This document shows, piece by piece, positions 37,301-45,298 of a stretch of 64,000 bases of DNA. The DNA lies in contig NZ_FWFT01000004.1 of NCBI RefSeq assembly GCF_900172275.1, positions 1-64,000 of the forward strand. Reading direction: 5' to 3'. The notes beneath the pieces are model-generated. The model made no database searches. It was not told the origin of the DNA and saw only the letters and a program-made list of their open reading frames with translations. The stretch is from Pseudooctadecabacter jejudonensis (GTDB lineage: Bacteria; Pseudomonadota; Alphaproteobacteria; Rhodobacterales; Rhodobacteraceae). Positions within the stretch are counted from its first letter, which is position 1. Each line of letters opens with the position of its first letter. The position numbers and the translations under genes were made by a program.

Positions 37301-38344
37301 ATATGTCGCCTCTCGAAGCGCCGTACCAACGCGCAGGTCAATGGTTCCACTCGCCACCAGTTGACCTGGGCCAAAGGGGGTCACAGCCTCGCTGAAATTA
37401 AGCGTGATGTCGAGTGCGGCATTAATGCCTCGCGTGCCCATTGACGGGGGTGTAATGGACGAAATTTCAGGCGCGACGCCATCCACCAGCACACCCGGGC
37501 TCGACGCCACGCTGTTGAGGGTAAAGTCAACCACAGGCGCGCCAGAGGATGCGTCCACAATCGAACTCCCGCCCGCGTTGACGATATTCCCCAAAGCGAC
37601 CGTGCCCGCGTCATTGGCTTGGACGGTGTACGTAAAAACAGCCGTATTTCCACTCTGCACAGATGCAAACTGCGCCACCCTAGGGGCACCGCCCACCGTG
37701 ATGCTCATCTGCGGCGTCCCGGTGACGGCAATATCAGTCGAGAATGTCACAGGAATGGAAATGGTCGTACCCACGCCATACGTCGCCGGAGAAATCGCGC
37801 CGACAGACGACACAACCGGTGCAGGGGGCACGACAAGTGTGCGTGTGTTCTCCAAGTTCGTGTTCGTGGCCCCGATATATGCGATTTTATAATCATACAC
37901 ATCACCGGTGACATCCTCAGTTGCACGGAACGTGATGCCCATCTCAATTTCGTCAGCAAAAGTTGCGGCCGACGGCTCAATAGGTACCAGCGAATTTGGA
38001 ACGACGGTGAAAGGGCAAGCCAAACTGAGTTGGAGCTCGGTTATGAGCGTGACGGCTGTAATAGAGTCAAAAAACCAAATGGAGGATGTGGCACTTCTTG
38101 AGTTGATGAGAATTTGGGCAACGCCAATACTCGGGGTGAAATTGGTAAAGACAGAACAGCTGGGTGTTGCTGTCGTGGTTCCAGCCAGTTGAACGCTCGC
38201 GCCGCTGACCACATCCCCACCCGTCCCAAAAGCGTTCACTTGCCCCGCGGGCAAAGCACCCAACGCGGACAAAACACCAATGGCAGCGATACCCGCACCA
38301 CGACGAACAGCGCGCTCCGCGCGACGAATAAAGGACTTAATCAA
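31343..38344 (-). CDS. Giant secreted Ig-like repeat protein with C-terminal autotransporter-like beta-barrel
   Basis: This 2,333-residue protein probably starts at TTG 38344. It has a basic N-terminus (MIKSFIRRAERAVRRG) and a signal peptide to about residue 38. Residues of about 170-1990 hold some 16 Ig-like domains. Three N-terminal ones begin PPAPVVSS, DGVAPEISS and DGVAPMITG. Nine longer units of about 105-130 residues open with a pattern like TLDNTAP-(N)-SIxRxSPxxxxTNADSLxFxVxFSE. Four shorter C-terminal units follow. A linker with AEREDEVIDVVQQEALRRL then precedes a roughly 280-residue barrel-like domain ending in ELEF, with the C-terminal Phe typical of outer-membrane barrels. It is most likely a surface adhesin or biofilm protein. 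One unit has a Cys/Gly/Pro-rich insertion. Confidence 0.85.
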   Translation of the reverse strand: MIKSFIRRAERAVRRGAGIAAIGVLSALGALPAGQVNAFGTGGDVVSGASVQLAGTTTATPSCSVFTNFTPSIGVAQILINSRSATSSIWFFDSITAVTLITELQLSLACPFTVVPNSLVPIEPSAATFADEIEMGITFRATEDVTGDVYDYKIAYIGATNTNLENTRTLVVPPAPVVSSVGAISPATYGVGTTISIPVTFSTDIAVTGTPQMSITVGGAPRVAQFASVQSGNTAVFTYTVQANDAGTVALGNIVNAGGSSIVDASSGAPVVDFTLNSVASSPGVLVDGVAPEISSITPPSMGTRGINAALDITLNFSEAVTPFGPGQLVASGTIDLRVGTALREATYLSGAGTTAITYRYTVQSGDEDTDGIALEGTSGSTFRDVAVNARTSTSAISAVFSGVNVDGVAPMITGFTVQEGLFKLNDTIEIFVEVDETITDGGFPTSARPTLTLDIGGTTTTASYNRFTGPSTRLRFSATVPSGVVDANGIEITAIDLDGAFPQDAVSNVVALTLPAVTTFPKTTVDSVRPDLLTVERLDPTTVVTNADTLKWKATFSEPVTGLAAGAFTVTGASGANLAYEQTANPAVWTVTASGAAVASAQGTLILQTALGFAPTDLAGNKADTLFATFELYTLDNTGPFMTNVARQSPSQATTNADSLTFRATFDDALVGVQASDFFVFVNNLPVSASSISMVSSTVYDVTFTDAALKDASGDIRLSISATRGAADALGNLLSTGGPSTANSQAFTLDNRAPEPKSIARFSSGSGLTNADTIDFLVTFSEDLTNLTASNFVTTGGAGSVTSVVSYGGADIYVVTVGGADLVDHDGRIGLDLAAAPTARDVAGNFLRAATRFITKETYELQNTGPSLSDISRSTPEDQLTNANSVEFELSFSGDVDNPQISDFQVVGGAGAITAVRQSSGDVFVTVSGNGLNTHNGNVTVGVSPTNNLKDLLGNPFAQDGSIDTESYTFDNTAPRLLTIARQSPTQSTVSDGPVTFRMAFSEALASFDATDVVIFGGGTVDVAVAEVNSSTFDVTVSGANLDTLNGTLSASLNLTNLSDVAGNDMESVEPTSSNETYTFDNDAPILLSITRADPQDEATNATTLAFDAVFNEPLSPVFGASSFSSPEVPDATVVAAATSNPNRLRVTVSGGSLATYSGFVSISLSAPYLISDVTGDNFVFNTQPTGLNQSFLVDRGTPRVASIVRAIPEDAVTNADSLSFLVSTTEAVRNLSTSDFAVNGTAGTVTSVTPVSSRMEGSVPEAAIAPVTAPCATAHADVVCGGLPIGLPCSDIYGGPGLGPCGPVGPPTGGPFPPMAVPVLNSRFIVVVSGNGLDTFDGVVGLNVASTTGAVDAAGNLLATSEPETDETYTLDNTAPTVTSIAKLSPTNSFTNADTLTWQVTFSEDLKGVDATTFGINGGATGTAAVTPVSARVYNVTFSGGNLADFNGVATLRILANWTDLAGNGPTNVSATDLNESYTLDNTAPQALSISRLAPDNEVTNVDSLLFQVVFDSPMGEVTAADFAVTGGAGAVTGVRFGPLGLGKAETADQPTEAAFVSAFGYFVTVSGNGLADHNGVIGLTVSDTATAVDNSGNVVSNGAPATNQTYTMDNLGPLPSLSAPAGPYAGAFTLTVTFSEPVVGFEASDLVTDADVGTLNTSDNTTFTVEITPTADGDVTIALPAGAVTDALGNSSRAATSLEETADVTQPSVVITTPDLGGALTNAAFGILVTFSEDVTDFTAADITVQNGAASEFIAISGSVYGALITPDGAGEVSVSIAAGAATDAVGLLSTASNTVTVTNDVSPPTAVITVPDGPLGSEFDITITFSEAVDGLDISDIVIPGAVIGTPVTEDGGVTWTVPIAIRSSGSLDITLTNGAVTDLAGNGSSTSTTISVVIDADAPVVTMNAADDVVTQAFTLNIAASEAIEGLTLEDLTVTNGSVSNLAGSGASYTVQVDPVIGAVVRVELPAGAVADAAGNVTAAATVFEVQAGSPEVALAEREDEVIDVVQQEALRRLDNEMAANAGMMNSARGRFMSGEQVDVSQDVPFDVTGTAELSLQAFSTSGTFYGQRMLDSGMLRIAQGQFNIVADDTGSTNMQVSGRVTLEKDLSETSRLGYFYGGSLNVGDIDGTFEGSSSSAGLVAGVYGLTQLSATVFADAYGGVGYTWTDIEFADDVLALDGDYGAFSYYAGASVTGSYMMESGIEFRPNASLDYGRTELGLIGFQADAFGLSSSVEQEFGAVSILELSLTPEVLIPLETGGALNTLSIAPSLVCRYTDARVDSENCGGGLAVGLDGVSDDGLSRYGISLDVQRTGDTERRSAEVYYELEF

Positions 38345-38432
38345 CGGTTCACCCCAACCTATAATTTTCGCGTTCCCGCGCGTATGTCATAGACCATAGC
38401 GGCAAAAACCCGCCGACAGGTAAGAAAATTAC

Positions 38433-38452
38433 CCTCACGTCAGCTTGTGAGG
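38433..38452 (-). terminator. Possible terminator of the first peptide ABC operon
   Basis: CCTCAC and GTGAGG form a 6-bp stem with an 8-base loop. On the minus strand it is followed by the T-rich GTAATTTTCTTACC. It lies about 46 bp after the stop of the ATPase gene and upstream of the giant gene. Confidence 0.5.
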
Positions 38453-38497
38453 CTTTCAAACAACACTCAACCAAAAGAAGAATTGGTTAAAACGGCA

Positions 38498-40192
38498 TCA
38501 GCCCGCTCTGCGCCACGCCTTGGGCATCACCGGCGTCAGCGCCAGCAGCTCTCTGGTATAATCGGCCTGCGGGGCCTCATACAGGTCCTCGGTCGGCCCG
38601 ACTTCCTCTATCCGGCCTGCCCGCAGCACCGCCGTATCGTCGGCCATCTGGCGCACCACCGACAGGTTATGGCTGATAAACAGCACCGACAAACCGAAGG
38701 TCGATTGCAGATCTTTCAACAAATTCAGGATCTCGGCCTGAATGGACACATCCAGTGCTGAGGTCGGCTCATCGCAGATCAAAAACCGTGGCCGCGCCAA
38801 AAGCGCGCGCGCCACAGCCACCCGTTGCCGCTGGCCGCCAGAAAACTGATGGGGGTATTTGTCGATGGCCTCAGGCGCCATGCCCACCAGCTCCAACATC
38901 GCAGCCGCCAGCCTGCGCCGCTCTCTCGCGTCGCTGACAAAGCCGTAAAACCACAAGGGCTCTTCCAGGATATCCGCGATGGTGTGGCGGGAATTCAGGC
39001 TCGAATACGGGTCTTGAAACACCATCTGGATCAGCTGACGTGACGGATGCCGCCGGCCTCGCGTTTTGCCATAAGGCAGGTCATCCCCGCCCAACTGCAT
39101 GGTGCCGGACGTGGGGCTGACAAGCCCCGTGATCGCCTTGGCCAGTGTCGATTTGCCGGACCCGCTTTCGCCCACAAGCCCCATGATCGTGCCGGGCCGG
39201 ACCGTCAGCGACACATCATCCAACGCCACATAAGGCGCGGGCGTGCGAAACAGCGACGTGCGCGGGGCGGCGAACTGCACCGTCAGATGGTCAAGGGTCA
39301 AGCCCAGCATCTCACTGCGCTGCCCCTCCAGCAACCACGCCTCTGCCACATTGCCCGTGGGCCCCTCCCCCGCGATGGGCGCCTCCTCGGGGACGCGGAA
39401 GCGGTCGATCTTGACGTCCAACGGGGGCACCGCATCCATCAGGGCTTGCGTGTAGGGATGGTCCGGCGCGCCCAACACCTGTTGCGTCTCGCCGGTTTCC
39501 ATCACGCGCCCCTTGCGCATCACGGTCACGCGGTCGGCCACCTGCGCGATGACGCCAATGTCGTGGGTGATCAGCATGAACGCAATCTGCCGCTCGCGCG
39601 CCAGCCGTTGGATCAACGCCAACACCTGGGATTGCACCGCCACATCCAGCGCCGTCGTCGGTTCATCCGCGATAATCAACTCAGGGTCCGTGCAAATCGC
39701 CAGCGCAATGACCACCCGTTGACGCATGCCGCCCGAAAACTGGTGCGGATAGGCCTTGATGCGGCTTGCCGCGTTCTTGATCCCGATCTCTTCGAGCAGA
39801 TCCACGGCGCGGGTCACAGCTTGGCTGTGGGTCGCGTCGCTGTGGGCCTGAATGGTCTCAACCAGCTGATCTTCGATGGTCATCAAGGGGTTCAACGACG
39901 TCTGCGGGTCCTGAAAAATCATCGAAATCCGGTCGCCCCGGATGCGATGCGCGGCCTCAGGGCTCAGCGCGCGCAGGTCCGTCTCGCCCAGCGTAATCTC
40001 ACCCCCCGCAATATAGCCCGGCTGCGACAACAGCCCGATGACAGCCGCGCCAACGGTGGATTTGCCCGCGCCGCTTTCGCCCACCAGCCCGTGGATCTCA
40101 CCGGGGCGGATTTCCATATCCACGTCGGCAATGGCGGTGACGTCGCCAAACCGCGATGGAAACTTCACTGCCAGATCCTTGATCACCAACAT
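38498..40192 (-). CDS. Peptide-type ABC transporter, fused dual ATP-binding protein (cluster 1)
   Basis: This 564-residue protein contains two complete ATPase domains of the Dpp/Opp class. The first has GESGAGKST, FSGGMRQRV and LIIADEPTTALD. The second has GESGSGKST, FSGGQRQRV and FLICDEPTSALD. Each is followed by the oligopeptide-transporter C-terminal extension (PYTQALMDAVPP and YTRELLALTP). It would power the permeases encoded directly upstream, forming DppD and DppF in a single chain. The gene directly abuts the DppC-like gene and is the last of a four-gene operon. Confidence 0.93.
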   Translation of the reverse strand: MLVIKDLAVKFPSRFGDVTAIADVDMEIRPGEIHGLVGESGAGKSTVGAAVIGLLSQPGYIAGGEITLGETDLRALSPEAAHRIRGDRISMIFQDPQTSLNPLMTIEDQLVETIQAHSDATHSQAVTRAVDLLEEIGIKNAASRIKAYPHQFSGGMRQRVVIALAICTDPELIIADEPTTALDVAVQSQVLALIQRLARERQIAFMLITHDIGVIAQVADRVTVMRKGRVMETGETQQVLGAPDHPYTQALMDAVPPLDVKIDRFRVPEEAPIAGEGPTGNVAEAWLLEGQRSEMLGLTLDHLTVQFAAPRTSLFRTPAPYVALDDVSLTVRPGTIMGLVGESGSGKSTLAKAITGLVSPTSGTMQLGGDDLPYGKTRGRRHPSRQLIQMVFQDPYSSLNSRHTIADILEEPLWFYGFVSDARERRRLAAAMLELVGMAPEAIDKYPHQFSGGQRQRVAVARALLARPRFLICDEPTSALDVSIQAEILNLLKDLQSTFGLSVLFISHNLSVVRQMADDTAVLRAGRIEEVGPTEDLYEAPQADYTRELLALTPVMPKAWRRAG

Positions 40193-41101
40193 CTACCGCA
40201 ACCTCGGGTTAAAGACGTCGCGCAGGAAATCGCCAAGGATGTTGATGGACACGACCAGGGCCACCAGAAACAGGGTCGGGATCCACAGGATCCACCACTC
40301 GCCCGACAGCAAAAACTGCATCCCGATGCGGATCAGCGTGCCGAGGCTGGGGCTGTCCGCAGGAAGGCCAATGCCAAGGAAGGACAACGTGGCCTCCAGC
40401 AAAATGGCACTGGCCAGATCCACCGTCATGATCACCAACAAAGGCCCAAGGATATTGGGCAGAATATGCACAAACATGATGCGCACGGGCCGCTGCCCCA
40501 TCATGATCGCGGCCTGCACGTATTCCTTTTGCATCTGCACAAAGGTCGACGCCCGCGCTGTGCGCGCAAAGTTCACCCACAAGGACAGTGCAATGGCCAG
40601 CGTAAGCACCGCAACGCGCACGTCTTGCTGAACGGACGCAGGCAGCACCCCGCGCGCGATCCCGTCAATCAACAGCGCCGTCAGGATCGCAGGCAACGCC
40701 AGCTGCACATCGGCAATCCGCATCACCACCGCATCAAACCGCCCGCCGTAAAACCCCGCGGCCAGCCCCAGCCCCACGCCCAGCACTGCGGCAATGGTCA
40801 ACGCGGAAATCCCAATCACCAGCGACAGCCGCGCACCATAAAGGATCGACGAAATCATATCGCGGCCCTGATCGTCCGTCCCCAACAGGTACTTGGGGTT
40901 TGCGCCGTCCTCCCACACGGGCGGCAGCAGCCCGTCAAACAGGCTGAACGACGACAGATCATAGGGGTCCACCTGCGCAATCCACGGCGCAAAAACCGCG
41001 CCAAAGATGATCGCAATGGCGATCACCGCCGCCACAATCGCGGCGGGCGAATGCACGAACAGCCACACGGGCTCATATCTCTTCAACCAATCGCGCATCA
41101 C
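40193..41101 (-). CDS. Peptide-type ABC transporter permease, DppC class (cluster 1)
   Basis: This 302-residue permease has an N-terminal helix, the typical LGTDDQGRDMISSILYGARLSL segment and the EAA coupling loop region QAAIMMGQRPVRIMFVHILPN. About six helices follow the DppC/OppC pattern. It pairs with the DppB-class permease whose gene overlaps by 4 bp (41098-41101), and the ATPase gene follows without a gap. Confidence 0.93.
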   Translation of the reverse strand: MMRDWLKRYEPVWLFVHSPAAIVAAVIAIAIIFGAVFAPWIAQVDPYDLSSFSLFDGLLPPVWEDGANPKYLLGTDDQGRDMISSILYGARLSLVIGISALTIAAVLGVGLGLAAGFYGGRFDAVVMRIADVQLALPAILTALLIDGIARGVLPASVQQDVRVAVLTLAIALSLWVNFARTARASTFVQMQKEYVQAAIMMGQRPVRIMFVHILPNILGPLLVIMTVDLASAILLEATLSFLGIGLPADSPSLGTLIRIGMQFLLSGEWWILWIPTLFLVALVVSINILGDFLRDVFNPRLR

Positions 41102-42069
41102 AAATCCTTCACCCTGAGGCGCGGATCAATGGCGACATACAAAAGGTCCACGATCAGGTTCACCAGCACAAAGAAAAACGCGATCACGACCAGATAAACC
41201 CCCATCACCGGAATATCGACAAAGCGGATGGATTCCAGAAACAGCAGCCCCATGCCGGGCCACTGAAACACACTCTCCGTCACGATGGAAAAGGCAATGA
41301 CGCCGCCGAATTGCAACCCGATGATGGTGATGACCGGCACCATCGTGTTGGCCAGCGCGTGGCGATAATGCAGCCGCCCCATGGGCACGCCGCGGGCCAT
41401 GCCGAACCGGATGTAGTCGGATCGCATGACCTCCATCATCTCGGCCCGCACCAGACGCATGGTCAACGTCAGCTGATAGACACCCAAGGTCACCGCCGGC
41501 AGGATCAGCGACCGCCAACCCTGCACCGTAAACAGCGAACTTTCCCAGCCGCCAATCTGCACCGTGCCATTGCGCCCGAACGTCGGCAGCCAGCCCAGCT
41601 GTACGCCGAAAATGAAGATCAACATGATGCCAATGACAAATGTAGGGATCGACACGCCCACCAAGGTGGTCAGCAAAATCCCTTGCGTCAGAACCCCCCT
41701 CGGCCTGAGCGCGGTATAGACCCCCGCCGGGATCCCCACGATCAGCGAAATGATCAGTGCCACAACCCCCAATTCCAGCGTGGCAGGGATGCGGTCCGCG
41801 ATCATGTCCGCCACGGGCTGGCGCGTGCGATAGGAAAACCCGAAATCGCCTTGCAACATGTCCGTGGTGAACCGGTAGAACTGCACCACAAACGGATCGT
41901 TCAGGCCCAGATCCTCCCGCAGCCGTTCCTGGTCGGCCACGGTGGTTTCAACCCCTGTCATCTGGCTGATGGGATCGCCCACAAACCGAAACAGGGAAAA
42001 CGCCAGAAAGGCGACGGCCAGCATCACAAAGACGGACTGCACCAGCCGTTTCAGGATGAAATAAACCAT
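41098..42069 (-). CDS. Peptide-type ABC transporter permease, DppB class (cluster 1)
   Basis: This 323-residue protein with about six helices begins MVYFILKRLVQSVFVMLAVAF. It has the DppB features LREDLGLNDPFVVQFYRF and GDFGFSYRTRQPV, and the coupling-loop region MARGVPMGRLHYRHALANTMVP. It precedes the DppC-class gene by a 4-bp overlap and follows the binding-protein gene by 34 bp. Confidence 0.93.
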   Translation of the reverse strand: MVYFILKRLVQSVFVMLAVAFLAFSLFRFVGDPISQMTGVETTVADQERLREDLGLNDPFVVQFYRFTTDMLQGDFGFSYRTRQPVADMIADRIPATLELGVVALIISLIVGIPAGVYTALRPRGVLTQGILLTTLVGVSIPTFVIGIMLIFIFGVQLGWLPTFGRNGTVQIGGWESSLFTVQGWRSLILPAVTLGVYQLTLTMRLVRAEMMEVMRSDYIRFGMARGVPMGRLHYRHALANTMVPVITIIGLQFGGVIAFSIVTESVFQWPGMGLLFLESIRFVDIPVMGVYLVVIAFFFVLVNLIVDLLYVAIDPRLRVKDL

Positions 42070-42103
42070 CGCCTGTCTGCTTATTTTACGTCGATCAAGT
42101 CGA

Positions 42104-43684
42104 TCAGTTCACAGTCACCCAGCGCAACATGAAGAAATTGTCGGCCCGCTGCGTCAGATCCACATTGTCCTTCGCGGCCCAGATCAGCGGCTGAGTATAA
42201 AGCGGGATGTAGGCGACCTCCTCCTGTGTAATCGCCACAACCTCGTCGATCATCGCCTGACGGGCGGCGGGATCAATCTCTTGCTGGATCATCGGCAACA
42301 GCTCATCCACGCGCGCGTTGGAATAGTTGCCAAAGTTCCACGATCCCAGACGCGCCTCATCATCCTGGCTGTGCATCAAAAAGCGGATGGGGTGTTCCAT
42401 ATCAAACGTGCCCGGCGACCAGCCCAGAAGGTACATGTCGAAATCGTCCTCACGCAGCTGCGGCCAGTAATCGCGCACGGGGCCTGTGCTCAGTTCGGCG
42501 TTCAGGCCAACGGCGGCAAACATGGACGCCGCCGCACGACACAGCGCCTCATCGTTGATGTAGCGGTCGTTCGTGCACTTCAGACCAAAGGAAAACCCAT
42601 CAGGATAACCCGCCTCGGCCAGCAATGCGCGGGCGCGGTCGGGGTCATAGGCGGGGCGGTCGCTGTTGGCCTCGGAATAGCCGGAAATGCCCGCAGGCAC
42701 CAACTGGCTCGCTGCCTCGATCTTGCCGCGGAACAACACGCGGTCGATGCTGTCGATGTCCAGCGCATGGGCCGCCGCCAAACGCACGCGGGGGTCCTGG
42801 AACGGGTTCACATCCGTGACGTCAGTGGAATACAGCAAGGTGTCGTGTTCATGGCCAAAGCCAAACATGATCACGCGGGTCTCTTCGCCCTCAAGCACCC
42901 GGAACCCCTCGCGCCCCTCAACCTGTGCCACATCCTGCAACGGGATCGGCTGGATGAAATCAATCTCGCCGGACAAAAGCGCGGCCAACCCCGTGGCTGC
43001 GTTGCCGATGGGTGTGAACACGCCCTCGGTCACGTTGTGCTCGGCCTCATCCCACCAGCCCTCATGGGGGACCAGCACGGTGCGCACACCAGGATCACGG
43101 CCCGCCAACGTAAAGGGCCCTGTGCCGTTCACGTTCATGGTGGCGAAGTTTTCGGCGTCCCGTGCAGGCAGGGCCGCATCATTGCCCTCGGCCCAATCTT
43201 TATCAAGGATCATGAAATTCGCGATGCTGTCGGGGAACAGCGGGTTGGGCGCGTTCGTCACAAAATCAATCGTAAACTCATCCACCACCCGCACGTCCGT
43301 CACGGGCGCGAACCAAGACCGCACATCTGCGGCCTCATCGGATGCACGCTGATACGAAAACAGCACGTCTTCTGCGGTAAACGCCGACCCGTCCTGGAAG
43401 GTCACGCCTTCGCGCAAAGTGAACCGCCAGCCATTTTCGCCCTCAAGCGGCTCCCACGATGTGGCCAGGGAGGGTTCAATCGACATGTCCTTGCCGCGCC
43501 GCACCAGACCTTCGTAAATGTTGTTGAGGAACGAAAGAACCGGCGCAGAATTGACCGCATGGGGGTCCATCGTCTGCGGGTCCGTCGTGGACGCCCAGCG
43601 CAGCGTTTCCGCAGAGGCCCCCATGGCGCAGACCGCAAAGGCTGCCCCCATCAAAGCCGTGGTTCCAAGATTGCGCAGCGCCAT
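42104..43684 (-). CDS. Peptide-type ABC transporter substrate-binding protein (cluster 1)
   Basis: This 526-residue class C binding protein (DppA/OppA family) has a signal peptide ending ASAETLRWAS and the family motif region SWEPLEGENGWRFTLREGVTFQDGS-like, and ends near FFMLRWVTVN. It captures a peptide or other solute in the periplasm for the permeases encoded downstream. It is the first gene of the operon and divergent from an M20 peptidase gene 155 bp away, which suggests uptake of a peptide or N-acyl amino acid that the peptidase then cleaves. The specific ligand is unknown. Confidence 0.92.
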   Translation of the reverse strand: MALRNLGTTALMGAAFAVCAMGASAETLRWASTTDPQTMDPHAVNSAPVLSFLNNIYEGLVRRGKDMSIEPSLATSWEPLEGENGWRFTLREGVTFQDGSAFTAEDVLFSYQRASDEAADVRSWFAPVTDVRVVDEFTIDFVTNAPNPLFPDSIANFMILDKDWAEGNDAALPARDAENFATMNVNGTGPFTLAGRDPGVRTVLVPHEGWWDEAEHNVTEGVFTPIGNAATGLAALLSGEIDFIQPIPLQDVAQVEGREGFRVLEGEETRVIMFGFGHEHDTLLYSTDVTDVNPFQDPRVRLAAAHALDIDSIDRVLFRGKIEAASQLVPAGISGYSEANSDRPAYDPDRARALLAEAGYPDGFSFGLKCTNDRYINDEALCRAAASMFAAVGLNAELSTGPVRDYWPQLREDDFDMYLLGWSPGTFDMEHPIRFLMHSQDDEARLGSWNFGNYSNARVDELLPMIQQEIDPAARQAMIDEVVAITQEEVAYIPLYTQPLIWAAKDNVDLTQRADNFFMLRWVTVN

Positions 43685-43839
43685 TGTCGTCCCTCCAAAT
43701 TATTGTCAGACCATCAGGGTGGCCCAATTCACGCCAGCGTCAACCCGTCGCACCAATTTCGCATCGTTTTGTGAACAGAAAAATCGCGCAGCGCCTCTGC
43801 GGCTTGCACCTTGAGGCACAGGGCGGCACAGTTGAAACC

Positions 43840-45129
43840 ATGACAGCACCAGACCAGCACGCCGCCCTTCTGGCGCGGATTGAAGATAAGCGCGATGATC
43901 TGATCGCCCTGACCCAAGACCTGATCCGCATCCCGACGTTGAACCCACCGGGCGACTGTTACCGCGACATCTGCGACTATCTGGATCGCCGCCTGTCTGC
44001 GGCGGGCTTTACCACCCAGCTGATCCGCGCCACGGGCACCCCCGGCGACAGTGACCGCTATCCGCGCTGGAACATCGTCGCCCGCCGTGACGGCAAAACA
44101 GCGGGGGAGTGCGTGCATTTCAACAGCCACACAGACGTGGTTGAGGTCGGCGCAGGCTGGACGCAGGACCCCTTCGGCGGGGCCTTGGAGGGCGGGCGCA
44201 TCTACGGGCGCGGGGCCTGCGACATGAAAGGCGGGCTGGCCACGTCGATCATCGCGGCCGAAGCCTTCATCGAAGAATATCCCGATTTTGCGGGCGCGAT
44301 TGAGATTTCGGGCACCGCAGATGAGGAATCAGGCGGCTATGGCGGCGTCGCCTATCTGGCCGAACAGGGCTATTTTGATCCGGCCCGCGTGCACCACGTC
44401 ATCATCCCCGAACCCTTGGGCCATGATCGCATCTGTCTGGGACACCGTGGCGGCTGGTGGGCCGAGATTGAGACCTTCGGCGAAATCGCCCACGGGTCCA
44501 TGCCTTTCCTGGGCGATTGCGCCGTGCGTCACATGGGCGCTGTGCTGCAAGCCTTCGAGGCCGAGTTGTACCCCGCCATGGCCCAGCGCCGCACCGATAT
44601 GCCCGTGGTCCCCGAAGGCGCGCGGCAATCGACGATGAACATCAATTCCATCCACGGCGGCCAAGCCGAACAACCCGCGGATTTCACCGGCCTGCCCGCA
44701 CATTGTGTGCCTGACAGCTGCCGCATCGTCATCGACCGCCGCTTTCTGGTCGAAGAACCTCTCGAGGCTGTGCGCGGCGAAGTCACCGCGCTGCTGGATG
44801 GCCTGAAAGCAGACCGGCCGAATTTTGACTATGCGTTGCGGGAACTGAACGCGGTCCTGCCGTCGATGACCGACAAAGAGGCCCCCGTAGTGCAGACCGT
44901 CACGGCGGCCATTCAGGACGTCCTGGGGCGCATGCCGGATTACGTGGCCTCACCGGGGACTTATGACCAAAAACACATCGACCGGATCGGACGGCTGAAG
45001 AATTGCATCGCCTATGGCCCCGGTATTCTCGAGCTGGCGCACAAGCCGGATGAATATATTGACGTCTGCGACATGATGGACAGCGCCAAGGTCATGGCTC
45101 TCTCCCTCACCGCAACCTTGTTGGCGTAA
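43840..45129 (+). CDS. M20 family peptidase/deacylase (ArgE/DapE-like)
   Basis: From ATG 43840 this 429-residue metalloenzyme shows the M20 pattern: the first metal His and Asp in FNSHTDVVEVG, the bridging Asp in GRGACDMKGGLA, the catalytic Glu pair in TADEESGGYGG and a distal His in the C-terminal domain. A dimerisation domain lies in the middle (MNINSIHGG). It resembles acetylornithine deacetylase and succinyl-diaminopimelate desuccinylase, but these names are loose for the family. The divergent peptide ABC operon suggests cleavage of an imported acyl-amino acid or dipeptide. Upstream codons in frame lack a start supported by homology. Confidence 0.88.
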   Translation: MTAPDQHAALLARIEDKRDDLIALTQDLIRIPTLNPPGDCYRDICDYLDRRLSAAGFTTQLIRATGTPGDSDRYPRWNIVARRDGKTAGECVHFNSHTDVVEVGAGWTQDPFGGALEGGRIYGRGACDMKGGLATSIIAAEAFIEEYPDFAGAIEISGTADEESGGYGGVAYLAEQGYFDPARVHHVIIPEPLGHDRICLGHRGGWWAEIETFGEIAHGSMPFLGDCAVRHMGAVLQAFEAELYPAMAQRRTDMPVVPEGARQSTMNINSIHGGQAEQPADFTGLPAHCVPDSCRIVIDRRFLVEEPLEAVRGEVTALLDGLKADRPNFDYALRELNAVLPSMTDKEAPVVQTVTAAIQDVLGRMPDYVASPGTYDQKHIDRIGRLKNCIAYGPGILELAHKPDEYIDVCDMMDSAKVMALSLTATLLA

Positions 45130-45171
45130 GGTTTTTCGAATGGGCTACGCCCATCCGATCCGCCAAAAACC

Positions 45172-45285
45172 AGTGGGGGGGCAGCCCCCCAGACCGCAGC
45201 CATTCCTGGGGGCCAGCCCCCCAGACCGCAGCCATTCATGGGGGGCCAGCCCCCCAGACCCCCCGGAGTTTTCAGGTCAGATGAA
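45172..45285 (+). repeat. Dispersed repeat copy B with about three tandem 32-33-bp palindromic units
   Basis: GGGGGGCAGCCCCCC-type hairpins recur at spacings of 32 and 33 bp (CAGCCCCCC at 45182, 45214 and 45247), each followed by AGACC. The last unit runs into CCCCCCGGAGTTTT and GTCAGATGAAG, as in copy A. It fills the convergent gap between the M20 peptidase and panC and could terminate both. Confidence 0.75.
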
Positions 45286-45298
45286 GACGACGCGCGCG

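Noticed and set aside
31343-38344. Repeats of the giant gene as a CRISPR-like or mobile array
   Set aside because: The repeats are protein-level Ig-like domains of about 80-130 residues that have diverged in DNA, in one continuous open frame; there are no identical short repeats with spacers.
39047-41197. 716-codon open frame on the plus strand opposite the peptide ABC genes
   Set aside because: The opposite strand encodes clear ATPase and permease genes with all motifs; this frame has biased shadow composition and no recognisable fold.
42281-43774. Long plus-strand frame opposite the cluster 1 binding protein
   Set aside because: It is antisense to a complete DppA-type gene with signal peptide and shows no motif of its own.
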